A program made the translations under genes and the position numbers. DNA of 64,000 nt, taken from positions 935,001 through 999,000 of the forward strand of contig NC_064008.1 in assembly GCF_932276165.1 (NCBI RefSeq). The letters run 5' to 3'. How positions within the stretch are numbered: the stretch's first letter is position 1; every line of letters starts with the position of its first letter. The notes beneath the pieces are model-generated. The model was given only the letters and a program-made list of their open reading frames with translations, did no database searches and was not told the origin of the DNA. Of the stretch, positions 12,401-22,790 are shown one piece after another. This stretch comes from Plutella xylostella (lineage: Eukaryota > Arthropoda > Insecta > Lepidoptera > Plutellidae).

Positions 12401-15400
12401 TTAGCTGAAACCCTGATGAAGGAGAACGCACCTTCAACCGATAAGGAATTTAAATTCAGATATATTAATACATTAACTATTATAAAAACATTTAAGTCCT
12501 TAAATATGAAGAAAACTGAAGACTTGTGGGGAATGTCAGTTAAATTTGTTCTTTCATTGCTAACATTTTTAATAAATGTATCGCTGAAGGTGTGTTCCCA
12601 GATCTTATGAAATTGAGTAAAATTATACCTCTGTTCAAGAGTGGGGATATGGAGGACCCTGCAAATTTCAGACCTGTCTCGGTTCTTCCAGTTTTGAGTA
12701 AAATATTTGAGAGGGTCATACTCAATCAGATGCTTTTGCATTTCAATGAAGCTCGATTGTTTCATAGCCAGCAGTATGGTTTTACAAAAGGCAAATCAAC
12801 AACCGATGCCGGTACTGCGTTAATTAAGCACATATTTGACGCCTGGGAAGACCATCACGATGCTATTGGAGTCTTCTGTGATCTGTCGAAGGCGTTTGAT
12901 TGTGTAGACCATCAGACTTTAATTTCGAAACTGAGATACTATGGAATAGGAGGAAAGGCTTTAGATTTGATAGCTTCATATTTAGACAAGAGGCAACAAA
13001 GGTGTTGAAGCGCCTGAATTCACGCACCGAGCACATACTATAATAGGCTAATTAGATGATTTAATTGTATTAGGTACTAACACTTCACTTGCGGTTCTAT
13101 TCTTTGCAATACAGTTATCATATCGTCAGCTCCCGTTTTTTATTAATAAACGTCCCGGATACTCCCGAACATGGTCCAAGATCATCGCCGGATGTGAAAT
13201 TTGCATTGTTCTACGTGGATAATATATATAAGAAGAAGTGACGTGCAATCAATTAAAAGCGGAGTTAATTAAAATTAACAACTGATTGGAGGTTACCGGC
13301 AACGTGGAAGTTGGACAAATTTTGGATTTACGTGGTGTTAAGTCTGGACTTATGAGTGATTATCACCCAACACTCTCATTTAAGGTATAAGTATAAGTGT
13401 TAATCACTGGACTTAAAAGGTTGGTTGAATTATATAACTTTTGTTAAATTTCTTTCGTGTTAGAATTGTACCTATCGCATCGTTAGTTAACAATAGCAAA
13501 TATAACATAAATTTGCAGTAATATAGTCTCATTATCGTATTCATAAGAATATAGTTAGCTTAGCTACATCAGTTTGACCTATATTACATTAATTGTTACA
13601 TTCCTATCAGCGAGATTAGCGAGGTAATTCATTAACAAAAGATTCAATGTCAATGCACTCATGGTCAAGGTTAATTTAAACTTCAGACTTATTTATTTAC
13701 AACCGTAACTGTAATTTACACCATAATAATATCAATACAACACTTGTTATCTACGTAAACATATTAAAATATTGTTGTCAAATCATTAAAATATGTACAG
13801 GCTGTATTGATTAATTAATTTCCAATTTACTGTTTAGAACATTAGTAATTAAACATCAGGTAATTTGCTACAGTAATAAAAGTATTTACATTACAACATA
13901 ATATCGAGAAGTTATTAAGACAAAATAAAAGTTATTACATAATAAAATTTAGTATAAGTACACAAAGATTAAAAAAGGGAATATAATTATTAAATAACAT
14001 TATATGAAACTTAAGTTAACAGCTGTTTTATCTCAATTCCAGGTTGATACTCTCGTCTGCCAAAATGACCACCGAAGAGAAGCTAGTTAAGAAACGGAGC
14101 AGCTACAAAGGCCGTTTAACTATGTTTATTAGTTACCTAGACACGGTAGAAAGTTTAAAAAATTCCGATATTGCTGAATTGCAATTGCGTATAGGTAAGG
14201 TGGAATCATTGTACGCGCAATATGACGAGGTGCAGTTGCAACTTGAATGTGCAGCTGATGACATGCAATCCCAGTTAAATGAGCGATCTATGTTCGAGTC
14301 ACATTATTACAAAGCGTTGGCCAGAGCTAAGAATTTATTAACTAAATATAATAAAAGTAATAACGATGATGCTTGTAGTGAGAATGTTACCCGAGCTAGC
14401 AATCATAGGCTTGTTAAATTACCTACCATACAACTGCCAAAGTTTAGTGGATCGTACGAGAACTGGTTGGAGTTTCATGACACCTTCAGTAGTCTAATTC
14501 ACACTAATGATGAGATTGACGAGATTAACAAGTTTCATTATCTACGTGCCTCTCTGGAAGGATCTGCTGCTGTGGTGATTCAATCATTTGAATTTTCGGC
14601 TAGTAATTATGCTGTAGCTTGGAAGGTGCTATGTGAGCGTTTTGATAACAAGCGGCTGCTGATACAAAATCACGTTTCAGCATTATTTAATATTGACCCG
14701 ATCTCAAGGGAATCATCTGTCGTTTTGAAACGTTTGATAGACAACTTGAACAAAAACCTGCGAGCGTTAGAATCATTAGGTGAGCCAGTTAAACAATGGG
14801 ACACACTTTTAATCCATATTGTTACGCATAAATTGGATCAAAAAACTTACCGTGAGTGGGAGGAGTGTAAAGGACGTTTAGACCAGAATAGCTCCATCAC
14901 GTTTGATTTGTTTATCCAATTTGTGCGTGGCAGGGCTGACTTAATCGAGACTTTAGAGATGTCCCGTAACTTGAATTCGACGTCACATAAATCGAGTTCT
15001 AAACTAAAGGCGATGGTTTCCGTACAGCACACTAACAACAACAATAACTCCAACACAGACTCAATTAAAAATGTTTGCCCAAAATGCAATGGTGACCATA
15101 ATTTATCTAATTGCACACAATTTCTTGCACTAAGTAACGAGGCTAGGTATAACTCACTGCCAAATTATAAGGTCTGCTATAATTGTTTTAAAATAGGTCA
15201 CTACGCGAACCACTGCAAGAAGCCAGGTTGCAAACTGTGTAAACGTAAGCACAACACTCTCGTCCACGTCTCAGAGCCAAAAGTAAGTAATGCAGTGGCA
15301 ACTGACAACATCTGTCAAAGGACCGAAAAACGGTCTGTATTTGAACCTTCGACGTCTGTTGCTGCCACTGCACCTGCCAGCATAAATAATGTAGCTTTAT

Positions 15401-18400
15401 CTGCAAACATCGGTCATCAACAGCAAGATGTGCTATTATCAACCGCATTAGTGATATTGCTTGATTGCAACAATGTCGAACACGTCGCGCGCGCAGTTTT
15501 AGACAGCGGAAGCACATCCAGCTTTATGACCGAAGAGTTGCACACACGACTAAATCTAGATGTCGCTCAGATAGATAGGTCAATTATGGGAATTAATAAC
15601 TTGACTTCTCACGTAGGCAAAAGGTGTCGTGTACACTTAAAATCTTTAGATAAATCTTATTCTACAGATCTTCATTGTTTCGTTTTGCCATCAATTACGA
15701 GTAATGTCCCCGGCCGCGAGCTAGATCTATCTACTTTACAACTGCCTTCTCATATTTGTCTGGCTGACCCTACATTTTATAAGCCTGCCGAAGTCGATAT
15801 TTTAATCGGGGCTGATCTCTTTTGGGATTTGTTAGGGTCGCAAAGGATTAAGTTAGGAACTGGTAGGCCTGTTCTTTGTGAAACTAGGTTAGGATGGATT
15901 GTTTCAGGTCCTAACACTAGTAATTATGCCTCTTTGATTTCAAGCGAAATCAAATGTAACTTCGCTAAAACTGAATCACATTTTACTGGTGAGATGGATG
16001 ACATTAGACAGGACTTAACGCGGTTCTGGCAGCTAGAGGAAATTAATTCCAAGTCATCGTCATCACATTACTCGCCCGAGGAGAAGTTATGCGAAGATCA
16101 TTTTGTTCAAAATACGTCTCGTCTTCCTGATGGACGATTCTGCGTTCGGATACCTCTTAAGAACGACCCTGAGTTGTTAGGTGACTCTCTTAAAAGAGCT
16201 ACACAGTGTCTGTTTTCTTTAGAACGTAGTTTGAAGCGTAAACCTGAGACAAGTCAAATGTACCACGACTTTCTCACTGAATATCAGTTGTTAGGCCATA
16301 TGTCTGAATGTGAGGGACCTCATTCCTGCGCTGGAGCCTACTTTATTCCGCATCGCGGAGAGTTACGTGAGAGCAGCTCCACGACAAAGCTACGCGTCGT
16401 GTTCAACGCAAGCAGTCCTACAACTTCAGGCATTTCATTTAATGATCTACAGATGGTTGGCCCGGTAGTCCAGGATGATTTGCTGTCTATTTTACTTCGT
16501 TTCAGGCAGCATAAATACATTTTATCAGCTGATGTGGCGAAAATGTACAGATGCATAGAAGTACATCCTGATGACAGAAATCTACAGCAGATTGTCTGGC
16601 GTGATAATTCTAGTCATCCCATCACAGCCTTTAAATTGAATACTGTCACCTATGGTACAGCCAGTGCTCCGTTCCTTGCTACGCGCTGCCTTAAACAACT
16701 TGGCCTTGAATGTAACGACAAGAAGACAGCTGAAATCATATTGCATGACTTCTACGTCGATGACTTGCTCACAGGCAGCGATGATTTGGAGGAAGCCAAG
16801 GCAATACGTGAAAGCGTTACCACGGTGCTAGCATCCGCAGGTATGCCATTGAGAAAGTGGAGGTCAAATGAACCCGAATTGCTTTCAGAGATTTCTGAGA
16901 CATCACTTGATCTTAACATTGGTTCTCAAGAGCCGAACAAGTTGTTAGGTCTTGGTTGGCATTCGGATTCAGATGACCTCTGCTTTCCATTAAATTCATT
17001 GGTAACTGATGGCAATACCAAACGTGAATTGCTTTCTGTTATTGCTCAGGTGTTTGACCCCTTGGGTCTTTTAGCTCCATGTATTATTACCATGAAAATG
17101 CTCATGCAAGGTTTATGGTTGGACAAGCTTTCATGGGATGAACCGTTGCCTTCGGAGATTAAGAAGCGATGGAATGAGATCACCAAATCTTTATCCCTTT
17201 TAAATGCCGTTCGCTGTCCACGAATCATGGTTTGTGACGCACATAAAACTGTGCAGTTGCATATATTTTCAGATGCATCTGAGCGCGCATATGGTGCATG
17301 CGCGTATGTTCGCAGCGTTGATAGTACAGGAGATGTCACGGTTCGATTATTGATAGCCAAAAGTCGTGTAGCACCGATTAAGCCAGCGACAATACCGCGT
17401 TTGGAGTTGTGCGGTGCTTTAATGGGTGCGCGACTTTTTGAGAAGGTGGTCGATTCACTTCGGATCAAGATTGATCAGATCTTCTTTTGGTCAGACCCCA
17501 CAATTGTCTTGGGATGGTTAAGAATGTTGCCTTGTAAGCTTCAGCCCTTTGTGCGTAACCGCGTAGCTGAAATATTAGAAAAGGCTGGTAACCATACGTG
17601 GAGACACGTTCCCACAGATTTAAATCCAGCAGACCCAATATCTCGTGGTGTGGATATTGGTAACCTGCTTGGTCTGAAGTTGTGGTGGTCTGGTCCTGAA
17701 TTCTTGAAGAATGATCTGTCGGAGTGGCCTTCTCAGCCCAAGCATGTCGGCCCTTTACCGGAGACACGTCCTGACGCTGCTGTATCTTTGAATGCAACTA
17801 TTTCTGAAGGAAAAGCATTCGTTAACTTTAGCCGCTTTTCAAATCATTCACGGCTTATCCGTGCAGTGGCTTATGCTTTGCGTTTTATTAAACATTGCAG
17901 GAAGCAAATTTCTGAGACTGACTATTTGACAGACGAAGAATTACGTAAAGCATCAAATCTATTAATTTCAAAATGTCAAGAGGATTCTTTTCCTGAGTAT
18001 AAATTACTATTAAATAAAGAGAGTTTGCCTAAAAAAAGTCCATTGCTTAAATTTAACGTTTTTATTGACGATGACCACATCATGCGTGTTGGAGGTCGTC
18101 TTGATAACTCAAATTTTTCGTATGATAAAAGGCGTCCTATATTACTACAGTCCACTCATTTGTTTACACAACTATTATTTACCTATCAACACAAAAGGTT
18201 GATGCATGCCGGTCCACAGTTGTTACTGGCATGCATTAGGGAAACTTATTGGCCAATAGGAGGTCGTAACTTAGCGAAGGCCTGCTATCACAAGTGTGTA
18301 TTATGTCAACGCATGAAGGGTAAAGTAGTGACTCCTTTGATGGGAAACTTACCTCAGCAGCGTCTCCTTCCAGGTGGTTTTCCTTTTGAAAGTGTGGGTG

Positions 18401-21400
18401 TTGATTACGCCGGTCCCATCATGAGTGCATCTCGTCAAGGTCGCGGGTGTAGGCTTGTTAAGGTGTATATCTGCATCTTTGTCTGTTTCACTACCAAGGC
18501 AATTCATTTAGAGTTGGTAGGTGATTTAACATGTAATACCTATTTATTAGCAATGCGCAGGTTCATTGCACGTAGGGGAAAGCCTCTCCATATATTCTCT
18601 GACAACGGTACGTCGTTTGTTAGTGCGTGCAATGATATTTCCGCCTTCCTAAAAAGCAATTGCAATTTTTTGAGCGAAAATATGGCCAATGACAACATAA
18701 ATTTCCATTTTATTCCGGCTTATACGCCTCATTTCGGTGGTCTTTGGGAGGCGGGTGTCAAGTCAACCAAGTATCATTTACGGAGAGTGTTGGGAAATTG
18801 TAACCTAACTTACGAGGAGCTTAACACCACCCTCACCCAGATTGAAGCAATTTTGAACTCCAGGCCGCTTACTCCACTATCATCAGAGCCTTCAGATTGC
18901 ACCCCACTGACGCCGGGACACCTGCTCATCGGACGTGCCCTGACTTCCTTGCCGCAGCCAGACTATCAGGATCACTCCACTCCTCTTTTGACCCGCTTCA
19001 AACGCATTGAGCAACTTCGCCAACACTTTTGGAAAAGATGGAGCAAAGAGTATGTCTCGGAGCTGCAGCAGCGTGTAAAATGGCGTTCATGCAAGGATGG
19101 TCTGAAGCTGGACACCTTGGTCGTTGTGAAGGAGGATAACCTTCCCCCCCTGAAGTGGAGAATGGGGAGAGTCGTCGCCGTTCATCCGGGCTCTGATGGA
19201 ATCGCTCGGGTTGCTGACATAAGGACCAGCACTGGGGTCATCAGACGGGCCTTCAGTAGGATATGTCCACTGCCAGTCGCACCTTCTTCTTGTTGAAAGC
19301 GATCCTTTCAACGCCCGGGGATATGTTGAAGCGCCTGAATTCACGCACCGAGCACATACTAACATAGGCTAATTAGATGATTTAATTGTATTAGGTACTA
19401 ACACTTCACTTGCGGTTCTATTCATTGCAATACAGTTATCATATCGTCAGCTCCCGTTTTTTTATTAATAAACCTCCCGGATACTCCCGAACAAAAGGGT
19501 CGATATTAACAATACTAAATCACAGGGGGCTCATGTAAAGATAGGCGTCCCTCAAGGATCTATTCTAGGACCATTTTTATTCCTCATTTATATTAATGAC
19601 TTGCCTTTTATGGTTGAAAAATTGACTAATATAGTTTTATTTGCTGACGATACTTCTTTGCTTTTTAAAGTTAAAAGAAGTGAAAATAATTTTTATGAAA
19701 TTAATTCTATTCTATCTGACATACACGATTGGTTTACCGTAAATAATCTTTTATTGAATTCTAAGAAAACGAAATGTATTAAATTTACACTGCCGAATGT
19801 TAGACAATGCGATACTAACATTATTCTAGATGGGAATAAATTGGACCTAGTTAATGATACTGTCTTTCTTGGTATGACTATAGATTCAAAGTTGCAGTGG
19901 GGACCTCACATTGCCAAATTGGCTGGAAGGTTGAGCTCCGCAGCTTTTGCTGTACGGAAAATTAGACAACTGACCGACGTTGAAACCGCCAGATTAGTTT
20001 ACTTTAGTTATTTCCACAGCTTATTGTCGTATGGCATTTTGCTTTGGGGTAGAGCCGCTGATATTGAAACTATATTTGTATTACAGAAAAGAGCCATCCG
20101 CTCTATATACAAACTAGGTTCCAGGGATTAATTGAGAGAACTATTTAAAGAAATTAACATCCTTACAGTTCCATGTCAGTTCATTTTTTCCAATTTAATG
20201 TATGTACGAAAGAATATTTCAACTTTTGATACAATTGGCAGTAATCATGACATTAATACTAGGAACAAGCATAAGCTGGCTTTTCCAGCGATGCGTCTGG
20301 CGAAAGTTAATAAATCGTTTTTAGGGTACTGTATTAGATTTTATAATAAGCTTCCAACAGAAGTTGCTCAAATGCCAGAGAATAAGTTTAAGTGTTACAT
20401 TAAAGAGAAACTCTGTAAAAAAGCTTATTATAAAATTGATGATTACTTAGAGGACGTTAATGCATGGCTGTGATAAGTAGTTAGCTCTGCTCATATTATT
20501 ATAATAATCATTATTAAGCTTATAAGTACCTATTGTATACCAACTAGTTTTAAGTCTTTTTTTTGAAAAGATGGCTCAGGAGTTTCTTGCCTCCGTTCTT
20601 CTCCTTAGACAGAAAGAGCCCCCCCTTATCCGAACGGAGAGTAATTTGTAAAAATTGACGTTCATCAGAAAATTTTATATTTGTACGATGAATAAAAAAA
20701 TTTGACTTTGACTTTGACTTTGAATTTGGTCACCCCTTTCTCCTTACACCGCTTTTGCAACAACCTGCCTACGAATACTGCAAAATAGCTAGAGTATTGC
20801 CATTGTACTTCTTACTTGAGTATTTCTTTATTTCCGTGGCATAACTGATACCACTAGGCACCGTAGCGTCCGTAGTCGAGCTGGCTTCAGTGATCGTAAC
20901 TGATAACTGAGTTGAAGCAACAACTCGGCTGTCCAATTTCAAAACACAGTAACAGCCAAGAGACAAAATGTTCAGGAGAGCCAAAAAACTTTTTTGTCCC
21001 TTCATTTCAATGCCCTGGTAAAACTATGATACATACATATCTAAACGAATGTAAGCTTAAAAGAACCGGCAGAACCTAGGCTTTACATACAATACTATTT
21101 CATTTAAATATGACTAATATTGTTGCTGTAATGCACAAAAGAAAACACTAACTAGGTTTTAAATGGTTTTCTCACCCTAAAACCGCCCTCACTGACCATT
21201 TTATAACCTAGTAAGAGCCATTATTGTGTAATTTAAGACAAGTAAAGTATATTGAAATTGCAATAATAACGTAATAATTTATATGTTTTTTTATTTTTTT
21301 ATATATTTTGGATCCTTCACATAATATAAATCAAATTTTGCAGCACTTTTACACGACCGCACTACGAAGTAATAGCTGAAATACCGGCATATTTTTAAGT

Positions 21401-22547
21401 TTTATCTAAATGAACCAAATCGCCATATTAAGAAGGCATGTCTGACACGAACATTATTTATGGCTGCCTTAAATAAGACAATATTTCCTAAATTTTGAGC
21501 TAAAATTAGTTTACAATGTTTGAGTTTTTTTTGGTTTATGCAAAATAGGGCTAGCAGAAAGGTTCTGACGAGAAAGGTCTCTATGGCTTTTATAAAGAAG
21601 ACAAAATTTCTTTATGTTTTACTTTTAATTCACCTCTCTAGGTCTCATTGGTTCAAAGATACAGGTTCTGGAATATCTGATATTTTTTCGAAAAAAAGTG
21701 TAATAATGTATGCCATTTGTGACTTACTAAAATTAACGGGCAAAAATTGACCTTTGCTGACCATTTCAAAACCTAGTAAGCGCCATTGACAATTTTAAAA
21801 CCTATAAAAGTCATTTTCACTTACTGTGTTTTAAAATGGTTGGTGGCTCTTACTGTGTTTTAAAATGGCATTTTTGATTTCGCAGGGTGGAGTTACTAGG
21901 TTTTTAGAAAATTTATTTTCGTTTCTAAGCCGTTTTTTGATATTCTGACAATGCAGGAATGTGCGGAATCGCCTAAAATAATGTATAAATCAAAGACCCG
22001 TTTTTTTTTAAAGTTGGCGCTTACTGTGTTTTGAAATTGGACAGCCGAACTGGCACGGTCAGCCATAGATGGGTGACTGATTTCAAGTGGTTCTTTTCTG
22101 GACGCTTCCGTGCTTCGGACGGCACGTTAAGCCGTGGGTCCCGGTTGCTGCTTTGGCAGCAGTCGTTAAACCTAGTCAGAGGCCTTCGGGCGGCTTGAAA
22201 ACATCTGACAGTCGGGTTGCCCACTTACTTGACAACTCTCAGCACAAGCTTGCTTGTGTTGGGGTCCTCCAACCGATGAACTGATACCACTTGAACTGTT
22301 CCAGCATGGCGGTCCAGTGCAGATGTACACGGTGTCCGGGGGACCGCTGCTGCCGGGACAACTCATCGTGTCCGACTTCCACACTAGAAGGGGGGAAGAG
22401 GTCGACGTCGACACTAGAAGCGGGGGAGAGGTCGACTTTGATCCTAGAAGGGCGATAATGAATGCTTCTGGGCCGACTGAAAAGCCTAAACGCGAGCCCT
22501 ATATGAAGTTAAAATTGCAAGGATACGTTTACAGAATGCATGGATAA
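9474..22547 (+). CDS. SEC, small secreted protein, copy A
   Basis: Not a family I recognise. Four exons, 9474-9524, 9720-9896, 10182-10247 and 22305-22547, all phase 0, give 178 residues. Exon 1 is a signal peptide (MQVLVLLPWLFVIITAQ). Exon 2 (59 residues, from DTLYSVDQLLQRG) is rich in D, G, S and N, then QQQKK. Exon 3 (22 residues) is basic and proline-rich (KIKRPPYPPTNP). Exon 4 (80 residues) holds three 10-residue repeats (SDFHTRRGEE, VDVDTRSGGE, VDFDPRR...) and ends YVYRMHG. An AATAAA lies 9 bp past the stop. Dibasic sites (KR, RR) would allow a secreted, processed precursor, but that is inference. Intron 3 is about 12 kb because of a LINE, a nested BEL element and a DNA transposon. The exon 4 acceptor (TTCCAG) is a by-eye choice supported by phase. 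Confidence 0.65.
10489..11109 (+). CDS. LINE 1 ORF1-like protein
   Basis: A 206-codon frame starting MAPTSLTRLTTSSSSSSED. The segment TTIFIMVGNSLGVSKSDIH followed by an alternating hydrophobic pattern and a C-terminal LSSNQKRRLATEVAHLI block resembles the SGNH-esterase-like ORF1 of CR1-group LINEs, but the first catalytic block is not evident, so this is probably the 3' part of a longer ORF1. Confidence in the esterase idea is low; assignment to the LINE rests on position just before ORF2. Confidence 0.6.
   Translation: MAPTSLTRLTTSSSSSSEDYSTVVYSDRLGKDFGHMLGNHVNGKVVNYCYPELTFGQIVKLISERSHTDKTTIFIMVGNSLGVSKSDIHRSFAILEGLPAKHVFVCAFPYSCTLPDKCNYMTCSLNKIMYNACCKSDCINFFDTNLYVDNFKLTWASLFLSSNQKRRLATEVAHLINSVISIITKKTCVPIDTVSSNTDNSTVDLR
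11186..13002 (+). pseudogene. LINE 1 ORF2, endonuclease and N-terminal RT
   Basis: Endonuclease motifs in order: HQNIQSLSSK, ITEHWLDE, CTYRPPTGDF, VCGDFNVDLL, LRSDHSGQTITL. Reverse transcriptase begins after the frame change near 12550 (KLSKIIPLFKSGDMEDPANF, RPVSVLPVLSKIFERV, GFTKGKSTTDA, FCDLSKAFDCVDH) and stops at the BEL target site DKRQQR. Confidence 0.9.
13003..19493 (+). mobile_element. BEL/Pao LTR retrotransposon 2 (apparently intact)
   Basis: LTRs 13003-13171 (169 bp) and 19324-19493 (170 bp), both TGTTGAAG...CCCGAACA, with the 5-bp duplication AAAGG (12998-13002, 19494-19498). A primer-binding site TGGTCCAAGATCATC begins one base overlapping the end of the 5' LTR and a short purine run (CCCGGGGATA) precedes the 3' LTR. 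The LTRs differ at about five positions, so the insertion is not brand new. About 0.9 kb of AT-rich leader precedes the single long ORF. Confidence 0.95.
14065..19296 (+). CDS. BEL element 2 Gag-Pol polyprotein
   Basis: One uninterrupted frame of 1,743 codons from ATG 14065. In order: coiled-coil N-terminus; Gag domain (LPKFSGSYENWLEF, about 123); cysteine clusters (CPKCNGDHNLSNC, CYNCFKIGHYANHC, CKLCKRKHNTLVH, about 340-400); protease with DSGSTSS (about 479); reverse transcriptase with FYVDDLLTG (about 897); RNase H-like region (IFSDASERAYGA, IPRLELCGALMGARL, about 1070); integrase with an HHCC finger (HKRLMHAG...CVLCQRMKG, about 1375) and the DDE triad in DYAGPI, SDNGTS and GLWEAGVKS; and a C-terminal domain (LKWRMGRVVAVHPGSDGIAR). 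Upstream TTG codons are in frame, but the ATG in AAAATGACC is the natural start. All catalytic residues I can place are present, so it may still encode working proteins. Confidence 0.93.
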   Translation: MTTEEKLVKKRSSYKGRLTMFISYLDTVESLKNSDIAELQLRIGKVESLYAQYDEVQLQLECAADDMQSQLNERSMFESHYYKALARAKNLLTKYNKSNNDDACSENVTRASNHRLVKLPTIQLPKFSGSYENWLEFHDTFSSLIHTNDEIDEINKFHYLRASLEGSAAVVIQSFEFSASNYAVAWKVLCERFDNKRLLIQNHVSALFNIDPISRESSVVLKRLIDNLNKNLRALESLGEPVKQWDTLLIHIVTHKLDQKTYREWEECKGRLDQNSSITFDLFIQFVRGRADLIETLEMSRNLNSTSHKSSSKLKAMVSVQHTNNNNNSNTDSIKNVCPKCNGDHNLSNCTQFLALSNEARYNSLPNYKVCYNCFKIGHYANHCKKPGCKLCKRKHNTLVHVSEPKVSNAVATDNICQRTEKRSVFEPSTSVAATAPASINNVALSANIGHQQQDVLLSTALVILLDCNNVEHVARAVLDSGSTSSFMTEELHTRLNLDVAQIDRSIMGINNLTSHVGKRCRVHLKSLDKSYSTDLHCFVLPSITSNVPGRELDLSTLQLPSHICLADPTFYKPAEVDILIGADLFWDLLGSQRIKLGTGRPVLCETRLGWIVSGPNTSNYASLISSEIKCNFAKTESHFTGEMDDIRQDLTRFWQLEEINSKSSSSHYSPEEKLCEDHFVQNTSRLPDGRFCVRIPLKNDPELLGDSLKRATQCLFSLERSLKRKPETSQMYHDFLTEYQLLGHMSECEGPHSCAGAYFIPHRGELRESSSTTKLRVVFNASSPTTSGISFNDLQMVGPVVQDDLLSILLRFRQHKYILSADVAKMYRCIEVHPDDRNLQQIVWRDNSSHPITAFKLNTVTYGTASAPFLATRCLKQLGLECNDKKTAEIILHDFYVDDLLTGSDDLEEAKAIRESVTTVLASAGMPLRKWRSNEPELLSEISETSLDLNIGSQEPNKLLGLGWHSDSDDLCFPLNSLVTDGNTKRELLSVIAQVFDPLGLLAPCIITMKMLMQGLWLDKLSWDEPLPSEIKKRWNEITKSLSLLNAVRCPRIMVCDAHKTVQLHIFSDASERAYGACAYVRSVDSTGDVTVRLLIAKSRVAPIKPATIPRLELCGALMGARLFEKVVDSLRIKIDQIFFWSDPTIVLGWLRMLPCKLQPFVRNRVAEILEKAGNHTWRHVPTDLNPADPISRGVDIGNLLGLKLWWSGPEFLKNDLSEWPSQPKHVGPLPETRPDAAVSLNATISEGKAFVNFSRFSNHSRLIRAVAYALRFIKHCRKQISETDYLTDEELRKASNLLISKCQEDSFPEYKLLLNKESLPKKSPLLKFNVFIDDDHIMRVGGRLDNSNFSYDKRRPILLQSTHLFTQLLFTYQHKRLMHAGPQLLLACIRETYWPIGGRNLAKACYHKCVLCQRMKGKVVTPLMGNLPQQRLLPGGFPFESVGVDYAGPIMSASRQGRGCRLVKVYICIFVCFTTKAIHLELVGDLTCNTYLLAMRRFIARRGKPLHIFSDNGTSFVSACNDISAFLKSNCNFLSENMANDNINFHFIPAYTPHFGGLWEAGVKSTKYHLRRVLGNCNLTYEELNTTLTQIEAILNSRPLTPLSSEPSDCTPLTPGHLLIGRALTSLPQPDYQDHSTPLLTRFKRIEQLRQHFWKRWSKEYVSELQQRVKWRSCKDGLKLDTLVVVKEDNLPPLKWRMGRVVAVHPGSDGIARVADIRTSTGVIRRAFSRICPLPVAPSSC
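19494..20476 (+). pseudogene. LINE 1 ORF2, C-terminal RT
   Basis: Resumes after the BEL 3' LTR with VKIGVPQGSILGPFLFLIYI, then the catalytic FADDTSLLF, VNNLLLNSKKTKCIKF and a C-terminal domain. An in-frame TAA after LGSRD (20129-20131) interrupts it; the frame continues open to a stop near 20471. Confidence 0.9.
20926..22047. mobile_element. 1.1 kb inverted-repeat DNA element, copy A
   Basis: Ends are 27-bp perfect inverted repeats starting CGGCTGTCCAATTTC and finishing with the complement, flanked by AACT on both sides. No transposase. Inside are several copies of CTTACTGTGTTTTAAAATGG and its reverse complement. Copy E has the unoccupied site at 62279-62290, which defines the ends. Confidence 0.85.
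22052..22280 (+). repeat. 5S-like SINE before SEC exon 4, copy A
   Basis: About 230 bp starting GGCACGGTCAGCCATAGATG and containing GATGGGTGAC, like the 3' half of 5S rRNA, then CTTCCGTGCTTCGGACGGCA and a tail TGTTGGGGTCCTCCAACC. The pattern is common in Lepidoptera. It ends about 25 bp before the proposed exon 4 acceptor. Confidence 0.6.
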
Positions 22548-22790
22548 GATTAGTCAATAAAAATGCGATAATTCAAAACTCCTATATAAGTTAAAATTTC
22601 CTCAAAGTAACATTAAAACTCCAAACCCCAATTTGTGTTAAGTAGGTATTTTAATTTTTAATAATATTGTTAACAATCTATAGCTACGTTTTAATAACAA
22701 AATATCGGTACAATAAATAAAAAAACACTCTTAAATTATATGTCGGTAAACACGGTTAAATTATAGTATTGCAAAAAATATTGACTTAAA

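Larger units (their letters stand above)
10418..20727 (+). mobile_element. CR1/Jockey-type LINE 1, interrupted by BEL element 2
   Basis: Inserted into the SEC intron 3 motif CTGGGTCACCCC, with GGTC on both sides (10414-10417, 20728-20731). It carries an ORF1 piece, an endonuclease plus reverse transcriptase ORF2, and a 3' tail of (TTTGAC)n repeats. The two halves, 10418-13002 and 19494-20727, are split by the BEL element at 13003-19493. It is defective: ORF1 is short, ORF2 has a frameshift near 12550 and an in-frame TAA at 20129-20131. Confidence 0.9.

Noticed and set aside
20769..21005. Minus-strand 78-codon frame starting MKGQKSFLALLNILSLGC, repeated in copies A to D, with a signal-peptide look
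   Set aside because: Its start lies inside the 1.1 kb inverted-repeat element and its end in flanking intron, so it only exists because of the insertion. Copy E, with the empty site, lacks it. Conservation reflects recent duplication.
21520..21750. Plus-strand 76-codon frame starting MSFFWFMQNRASRK in copies A to D
   Set aside because: Lies wholly inside the non-coding DNA element, AT-rich, and its surroundings are frame-neutral; no family resemblance.
22172..22414. Minus-strand frame opposite SEC exon 4 (serine/proline/cysteine-rich, in every copy)
   Set aside because: It is antisense to the SINE and to SEC exon 4 and has no splice or start context; a shadow frame.
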